Source: Gammaproteobacteria bacterium (lineage in GTDB: Bacteria > Pseudomonadota > Gammaproteobacteria > UBA9339). From it: DNA of 9,306 nt. Below, piece by piece: positions 4,806 to 9,306 of this stretch. The stretch spans positions 1 through 9,306 of the forward strand of contig JAHIYS010000159.1 in NCBI GenBank assembly GCA_018814965.1, given 5' to 3'. Position 1 is the stretch's first letter; every line of letters starts with the position of its first letter. Position numbers and translations under genes: made by a program. The notes under the pieces were generated by a model, which searched no databases, was not told the origin of the DNA, and saw only the letters and a program-made list of their open reading frames with translations.

Positions 4806-5549
4806 ATGTCAATGCAAAATAAAGTTGTTTTAGTTACTGGTGCTAGTCGTGGGATTGGTAAGGCAATTCTTTTAAAGCTTGCTCAAGCTGGTGCTACTCC
4901 TATAGGTGTAGACTATAATCAGGAGTATGCTGATACTATCTCATTATTTTTAAAGGAATTAGGTTTTAAAGGAGAGGGTTTTGCTATGGATGTAACTAAG
5001 CAGGATTCAGTAGATAGCGCTATGGAACAGATTACGAAAAAATATGGTGCACCAAGTATTTTGGTAAATAATGCTGGCATTACCAGGGATAATTTAATGT
5101 TACGCATGTCCCAAGAAGAGTGGGATCAAGTGATAGATACCAATCTTACCTCTGTGTTTCGTTTAAGTCGTATCTGTCTTCGTGATATGGTTAAAGCACG
5201 CTGGGGAAGGATTATTAACATTGCATCAGTGGTTGCTTTTATTGGCAATCCAGGACAAGCTAATTATGCAGCGACTAAGGCCGGGATTGTGGCTTTTAGC
5301 AAATCTTTAGCCTCTGAAGTGGCATCACGTAATGTTACTGTAAACTGTATTGCCCCAGGGTTTATTGAAACTGAAATGACTAAAAAATTATCTGATGAAC
5401 AAAGAGAAAGATTATTATCAGTAATACCAATGAAGAGAATTGGGGATTCAGATGACGTTGCAAATGCAGTAGAATTTTTATCTAGTGACAAGGCTTCTTA
5501 TATTACCGGCAGCACCATTCATGTAAATGGTGGTATGTCGATGATTTAA
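4806..5549 (+). CDS. fabG: 3-oxoacyl-ACP reductase FabG
   Basis: A 247-residue NADPH-dependent short-chain dehydrogenase that reduces 3-oxoacyl-ACP to 3-hydroxyacyl-ACP in the elongation cycle. The Rossmann nucleotide-binding motif TGASRGIG sits at 11-18 and NNAG at 88-91. The catalytic triad is Ser141, Tyr154 and Lys158 in a segment ending GQANYAATKAG, followed by NCIAPGFIETEM. The C-terminus YITGSTIHVNGGMSMI is typical of FabG. Ala144 replaces the Gly I recall in the E. coli sequence SVVG; this is a conservative change. Start is supported by AAGGTG at 4795-4800 with 5-bp spacing. Position between fabD and acpP is canonical and separates it from the many FabG-like paralogues. Confidence 0.97.
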   Translation: MSMQNKVVLVTGASRGIGKAILLKLAQAGATPIGVDYNQEYADTISLFLKELGFKGEGFAMDVTKQDSVDSAMEQITKKYGAPSILVNNAGITRDNLMLRMSQEEWDQVIDTNLTSVFRLSRICLRDMVKARWGRIINIASVVAFIGNPGQANYAATKAGIVAFSKSLASEVASRNVTVNCIAPGFIETEMTKKLSDEQRERLLSVIPMKRIGDSDDVANAVEFLSSDKASYITGSTIHVNGGMSMI

Positions 5550-5635
5550 ATAAGAAATTTTTATAAAAAAATATTTCTTGCAAGTTAGTCACTTTTGAAT
5601 AAACTTATGACGCTGATGCTTGAAATTTAATTTAA

Positions 5636-5905
<270 letters not shown>

Positions 5906-5912
5906 TAACTTT

Positions 5913-5918
5913 AGAGGA
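5913..5918 (+). promoter_or_regulatory. Ribosome binding site that fixes the TTG start of fabF
   Basis: AGAGGA ends 7 bp before TTG at 5926. The N-terminal sequence from that codon (MSKRRVVITGLGMVTPLG) starts exactly where FabF proteins start, and no ATG or GTG in frame offers an alternative near it. Confidence 0.8.
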
Positions 5919-5925
5919 TACTTCT

Positions 5926-7164
5926 TTGTCAAAGCGGCGCGTTGTTATTACAGGACTTGGTATGGTTACCCCATTGGGGTTAACTGTTGCAGATACGTGG
6001 AGTGCTCTTTTAGCAGGTAAAAGTGGAGTGCGTCCCATATCATCTTTTGATACCTCGCAATTTCCAGTAACAATTTGCGCTGATGTCCAAAACTTTGATC
6101 CTTTAGTTTACTTTGATCCTAAAGAAGCTCGCAAAACTGAAGTTTTTATTCAATTTGCTGCTGCTGCTGCAACTCAAGCGGTTACCGATTCTGGATTGGT
6201 AATCGATGAAGGTAATGCCAATAGGGTTGGGGTTTCTATAGGGGCTGGGATTGGTGGCTTGTTATCAATTCAAAGAAACCATGAGTTGTTTCTTGCTGGT
6301 GGCCAGAGAAAAATTTCACCAACTTTTATTCCATATGCCATTATAAATATGGCTCCTGGTGTGGTAGCAATTAAATACGGCTGTAAAGGACCAAATTTAT
6401 CTATTGTTTCAGCTTGTAGTACAGGGGCGCACAATATTGGTAACTCTGCTCGCCTGATTAGTTATGGTGATGCTGATGTTATGATTGCTGGTGGCTGTGA
6501 AATGGCAACGACAGTTTTAGGTGTAGGTGGATTTGCTGCTATCCGTGCTTTATCGAGGCGTAATGAGGAGCCTACTAAAGCAAGTCGTCCATGGGACCGT
6601 GATCGAGATGGCTTTGTTCTTGGAGAGGGTGCAGGGGTTGTGGTTTTAGAGGAATATGAGTCAGCTAAGCGTCGTAATGCTCACATTTATGCTGAACTTG
6701 TAGGGTATGGGATGAGCGATGATGCTACCCATATTACTTTGCCTGATCAAGATGGTTTAGGCTCAGCTGCAGCGATCCAAAATGCTCTTAATGACGCAGG
6801 TTTGAATAAAGAAGAGGTGGGTTATATCAATGCTCATGCTACAGCTACTTTGCCGGGTGATGTTGCTGAGGTCATTGGCATAAAGAGAGTATTTGGCGAT
6901 TATGCCTCCAAAATTCCAGTTAGCTCTACTAAATATATGACAGGCCATTTACTTGGCGCTGCAGGTTCTGTAGAAGCGATTATATCTATATTGGCTATGC
7001 GTGATCAGGTTGCTCCACCAACGATTAATCTTGATAATCCAGATGTGGGCTGTGACTTAGATTTTGTTCCTCATACAGCTCGTGAAACAAAAATTGATGC
7101 AGTAATCTCGAATTCTTTTGGTTTCGGCGGGACTAATACCTGTTTAGCTTTTAAGAAAGTATAG
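5926..7164 (+). CDS. fabF: 3-oxoacyl-ACP synthase II FabF
   Basis: A 412-residue condensing enzyme (beta-ketoacyl-ACP synthase II) that extends acyl-ACP by decarboxylative Claisen condensation with malonyl-ACP. In E. coli it also controls conversion of palmitoleate to cis-vaccenate. The catalytic set is complete: Cys164 in SACSTGAHN, His304 in NAHAT, and Lys336 and His341 in KYMTGHLLGAAG, each one residue on from the E. coli numbers. The gatekeeper loop GFGGTN lies near the C-terminus. Length matches E. coli (413). The motif around His304 is NAHATATLPGD where most KAS II enzymes have NAHGTSTPxGD. Both His and the fold-defining Gly-Asp remain, so activity is expected. The start codon is TTG, 20 bp after acpP, with a strong AGAGGA site. 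FabF rather than FabB is favoured by the genomic position next to acpP. Confidence 0.97.
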   Translation: MSKRRVVITGLGMVTPLGLTVADTWSALLAGKSGVRPISSFDTSQFPVTICADVQNFDPLVYFDPKEARKTEVFIQFAAAAATQAVTDSGLVIDEGNANRVGVSIGAGIGGLLSIQRNHELFLAGGQRKISPTFIPYAIINMAPGVVAIKYGCKGPNLSIVSACSTGAHNIGNSARLISYGDADVMIAGGCEMATTVLGVGGFAAIRALSRRNEEPTKASRPWDRDRDGFVLGEGAGVVVLEEYESAKRRNAHIYAELVGYGMSDDATHITLPDQDGLGSAAAIQNALNDAGLNKEEVGYINAHATATLPGDVAEVIGIKRVFGDYASKIPVSSTKYMTGHLLGAAGSVEAIISILAMRDQVAPPTINLDNPDVGCDLDFVPHTARETKIDAVISNSFGFGGTNTCLAFKKV

Positions 7165-7191
7165 ATAGTTGTATTAACATTATTCGTTACT

Positions 7192-7228
7192 GTAATGAGT
7201 AAACGAAGCTAACTACGAAGCGATCCAG
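7192..7228. repeat. Decayed copy of the 3391-3524 repeat core
   Basis: The segment ends ACGAAGCGATCCA, which differs at one base from the ACGAAGCAATCCA end of the 50-bp repeat. Its left part (GTAATGAG...) aligns loosely with GTCATTGCGAG. It overlaps an imperfect inverted repeat (TTCGTTACT 7183-7191 against AGT-A-AACGAA 7198-7207). The rest of the 199-bp fabF-mltG spacer shows no gene, no pabC remnant that I can recognise and no convincing promoter. Confidence 0.45.
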
Positions 7229-7363
7229 TAAGTTTAAGTTTAGTAGTTTTATTTGGTAGTTGTGTGAACCATGATCGTTTTTGGAGCTTCTTAAATTGCC
7301 CCGCAAAATAAAAACCCATTTGCCTGCAGTGACAAAATATATTTCTAACATTCAAAAGACACT

Positions 7364-8374
7364 ATGAAAATAGCAAAAAAAAAGTTTTATATTATTTTGG
7401 CCATCCTGTTAATGATTATTTTAGGTTGGTTTGGTTTTAGATTTTGGTCTTTTTTAGAAACCCCTTTAGTGGCTCATAAAGATGCTCCAGTAAACTTTCT
7501 ATTTTCTCAGGGTACTTCAGTAAAAAAAGCTGCTTATTCCTTACAAGAACAAAAATTACTTAAACATCCTATGATTTTTGTGTTGTTTGTGCGCTTAAGT
7601 GGTGCTGAATATAAGTTAAAAGCTGGTGAATATGTCGTTACCCCAGGCATGACTGCGCGTAAGTTGGTGCAAAAGATGATAAAGGGGGATGTTTTGCATC
7701 ACGCATTTACGCTTGTAGAGGGTTGGAACTTTCATCAGGTTATTAAAGCATTAAATGATAATCAGTATATTACTCATACGATCAAAAATTTAAGTCCTGC
7801 TGCTATAATGGAGAAAATTGGTCATGAAGGTGAACTTCCAGAAGGGAGATTCGCTCCTGATACCTATTTATTTAGTGGTAACGTTCTTGATACTGATATT
7901 TTGATCAATGCTTATCAATTTATGCACAAACAGTTGCAAAAGGCTTGGGATAATAGAGATAAAGAAACCTTATATCATTGTCCATATGAAGCTTTAATTG
8001 TGGCATCACTAATTGAAAAAGAGACAGCTATAGCTGAAGAAAAACCCATGATTGCTGGAGTGATTTTAAGTAGGCTTAAAAACGGGATGTTGCTTCAAGT
8101 TGATCCTACACTAATTTATGGCCTTGGTAGTAAATTTTCAGGCAAACTAACTAGAGCTGATTTACAGAAAAATACTCCTTATAATACTTATAGGAATAAA
8201 GGTCTGCCACCAACTCCTATCGCTATGCCGGGAAATGATTCTATTGAAGCGGCAATGCATCCAATTTTCGGTACTGCTTTGTATTACGTTTCTAAAGGGG
8301 ATGGTAGGCATGAGTTTTCTGATTCTCTTAAAGAACAGAACAAGGCGGTTAAAAAATATATACTGCATAAATGA
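7364..8374 (+). CDS. mltG: Endolytic murein transglycosylase MltG (YceG)
   Basis: A 336-residue inner-membrane lytic transglycosylase that cuts nascent glycan strands internally and is thought to set glycan chain length. It has a short basic N-terminus (MKIAKKK), one membrane anchor at about 8-28, a periplasmic LysM-like subdomain at about 42-110 and the YceG catalytic domain to the end. Catalytic Glu218 stands in ASLIEKETA, the same number as in E. coli. Other family signatures are LPEGRFAPDTYLF, VDPTLIYGLG and NTPYNTYRNKGLPPTPIAMPG. Length matches E. coli (340). Ribosome site is weak (AAAAG region, 7354-7358). It lies 199 bp after fabF with pabC missing between, and 21 bp before tmk, so mltG-tmk-holB look like one transcription unit. 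Confidence 0.97.
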   Translation: MKIAKKKFYIILAILLMIILGWFGFRFWSFLETPLVAHKDAPVNFLFSQGTSVKKAAYSLQEQKLLKHPMIFVLFVRLSGAEYKLKAGEYVVTPGMTARKLVQKMIKGDVLHHAFTLVEGWNFHQVIKALNDNQYITHTIKNLSPAAIMEKIGHEGELPEGRFAPDTYLFSGNVLDTDILINAYQFMHKQLQKAWDNRDKETLYHCPYEALIVASLIEKETAIAEEKPMIAGVILSRLKNGMLLQVDPTLIYGLGSKFSGKLTRADLQKNTPYNTYRNKGLPPTPIAMPGNDSIEAAMHPIFGTALYYVSKGDGRHEFSDSLKEQNKAVKKYILHK

Positions 8375-8395
8375 TCCTGAAGTAGGAGTGTTCTT

Positions 8396-9022
8396 ATGAA
8401 AGAGGGGGTTTTTATCACATTAGAGGGGATAGAGGGCGCTGGGAAAAGTACTGCCACGAAGGTGCTAGCAGACTATTTACGCAATGCTAATATTGATTTT
8501 ATTTTAACCCGTGAGCCAGGTGGTACCGAGATTGCTGAGAAAATTCGCCAGATTATTTTAGATCATTATCAGGAAAAAATGCATCCTGATACTGAGATGC
8601 TTCTTTATTTTGCATGTAGATCTCAACATTTAAACCAAGTGATTATTCCAGCATTACAGCGAGGACAATGGGTGATTTGTGATCGTTTTACTGATGCAAC
8701 TTATGCATATCAAGGAGGCGGTAGAGGGTTGTCTCGAGAAAAAATCGCTATTTTGGAGCAATGGGTGCAAGGTGATTTACGCCCTAATTATACTTTGTTT
8801 TTTGATGTTACGGTAAGTACTGGATTGAGCAGGATTAAGAAAAATAGGTATTTAGATCGTATAGAAAAAGAAGAGGAGTCTTTTTTTGAAAAGGTACGCA
8901 ACTGTTATCTTGAAATAGCCAGTCGTGAGCCCCAACGTTTTTATACCATTAATGCTGATAAAAATATTCAGGAAGTATCAGGGCAGATTGAAGATGTATT
9001 GCATCAAATAATAACCAAATAG
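8396..9022 (+). CDS. tmk: Thymidylate kinase
   Basis: A 208-residue cytoplasmic kinase that phosphorylates dTMP to dTDP with ATP, an essential step toward dTTP. The P-loop GIEGAGKST is at 11-19, the TREPGG motif at 38-43, Arg75 lies in a CRSQH segment, and the DR motif is at 96-97. AYQGGGRGL, which contacts the thymine base, is at 104-112, and the LID with RYLDRIE is at about 151-157. Position 101 is Ala where E. coli has Ser by my alignment (DRFTDATYAYQ against DRHDLSTQAYQ). TAGGAG at 8383-8388 gives a good start 7 bp downstream. Length is close to E. coli (213). It sits 13 bp before holB, the usual pair. Confidence 0.97.
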   Translation: MKEGVFITLEGIEGAGKSTATKVLADYLRNANIDFILTREPGGTEIAEKIRQIILDHYQEKMHPDTEMLLYFACRSQHLNQVIIPALQRGQWVICDRFTDATYAYQGGGRGLSREKIAILEQWVQGDLRPNYTLFFDVTVSTGLSRIKKNRYLDRIEKEEESFFEKVRNCYLEIASREPQRFYTINADKNIQEVSGQIEDVLHQIITK

Positions 9023-9035
9023 TGGTAGGTTACCT

Positions 9036-9306
9036 ATGAGCCATATACTTCCTTGGCAGCAACAATCATGGCAATATTTTGTTCAGCGTAAAAATGTCGG
9101 TCAATTACCGCATGCTCTTTTAATTAAGGGGATGGAGGGTGTGGGCAAGCGTTCTTTTGCGAATAATTTAGCGGCATTATTATTGTGTACTAAAAGCATA
9201 AACAAAACCGAAGCTTGTAAAGAGTGTAGTGCTTGTTTATTGTTACAAGTAGATAATCACCCAGATTTGATTGTTATTGAACCTCAGGAAAAAGGGAAAG
9301 CTATAA
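9036..9306 (+). CDS. holB: DNA polymerase III subunit delta' (5' part; runs off the window)
   Basis: The first 90 codons of a frame still open at the right edge. Residues 24-28 (LPHAL) and the P-loop-like GMEGVGKRSFA at 32-42 match the clamp-loader AAA+ fold; delta' itself does not hydrolyse ATP in E. coli. Cys51, Cys61, Cys64 and Cys67 form the zinc-binding cluster typical of delta' and of the gamma/tau subunit. The motif HPDLIVIEP at about 75-83 is also typical of HolB. The protein is the stator of the clamp loader that places the beta clamp on DNA. The start ATG at 9036 has only a weak site (TAGGT, 9026-9030), so coupling with tmk 13 bp upstream is likely. Gene order after mltG-tmk supports holB rather than dnaX. 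Confidence 0.93.
   Translation, partial: MSHILPWQQQSWQYFVQRKNVGQLPHALLIKGMEGVGKRSFANNLAALLLCTKSINKTEACKECSACLLLQVDNHPDLIVIEPQEKGKAI

Overview
The window reads as chromosomal DNA from an AT-rich gammaproteobacterium. FabD, FabG, FabF, MltG, Tmk and YccA all keep gammaproteobacterial lengths and motifs. The gene order fabD-fabG-acpP-fabF-mltG-tmk-holB is the usual one in that class. Low GC, heavy intergenic repeat content and two L,D-transpeptidases would fit a Legionellales-type (Legionella/Coxiella/Rickettsiella-like) organism, but that placement is inference.

Left part (1-922): the 3' end of an open frame whose product ends in a very basic tandem-repeat tail built on an exact 60-bp DNA repeat, a hairpin terminator, a minus-strand tRNA-Ser(UGA) with its own promoter, and a 310-bp spacer with small inverted and direct repeats. 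Middle left (923-3311): a YccA-type Bax-inhibitor-1 membrane protein is followed 5 bp later by a LysM plus YkuD L,D-transpeptidase. A second, unrelated-looking L,D-transpeptidase (YkuD_2 type) follows under its own extended -10 promoter. These genes concern envelope maintenance: peptidoglycan 3-3 cross-linking or lipoprotein attachment, and probably control of membrane proteolysis.

Junction (3312-3786): 475 bp without a credible gene. It holds a triplicated 50-bp repeat and then a chain of at least seven back-to-back hairpins. Base composition of the + strand changes here from C-rich to strongly G-rich although all flanking protein genes point the same way. The plsX-fabH genes usually found before fabD are absent. 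Together this suggests an old rearrangement breakpoint.

Right part (3787-9306): the fatty-acid biosynthesis core (malonyl loading by FabD, condensation by FabF, ketoreduction by FabG, all on acyl carrier protein AcpP). It is followed by the endolytic murein transglycosylase MltG, thymidylate kinase and the start of the DNA polymerase III delta' gene, which runs off the end. pabC, often found between fabF and mltG, is missing; a 199-bp spacer with a decayed copy of the repeat sits there.

No defence system, mobile element with a transposase, CRISPR array or clearly new multigene system is visible. The most unusual material is non-coding: the repeat and hairpin tract at the junction.
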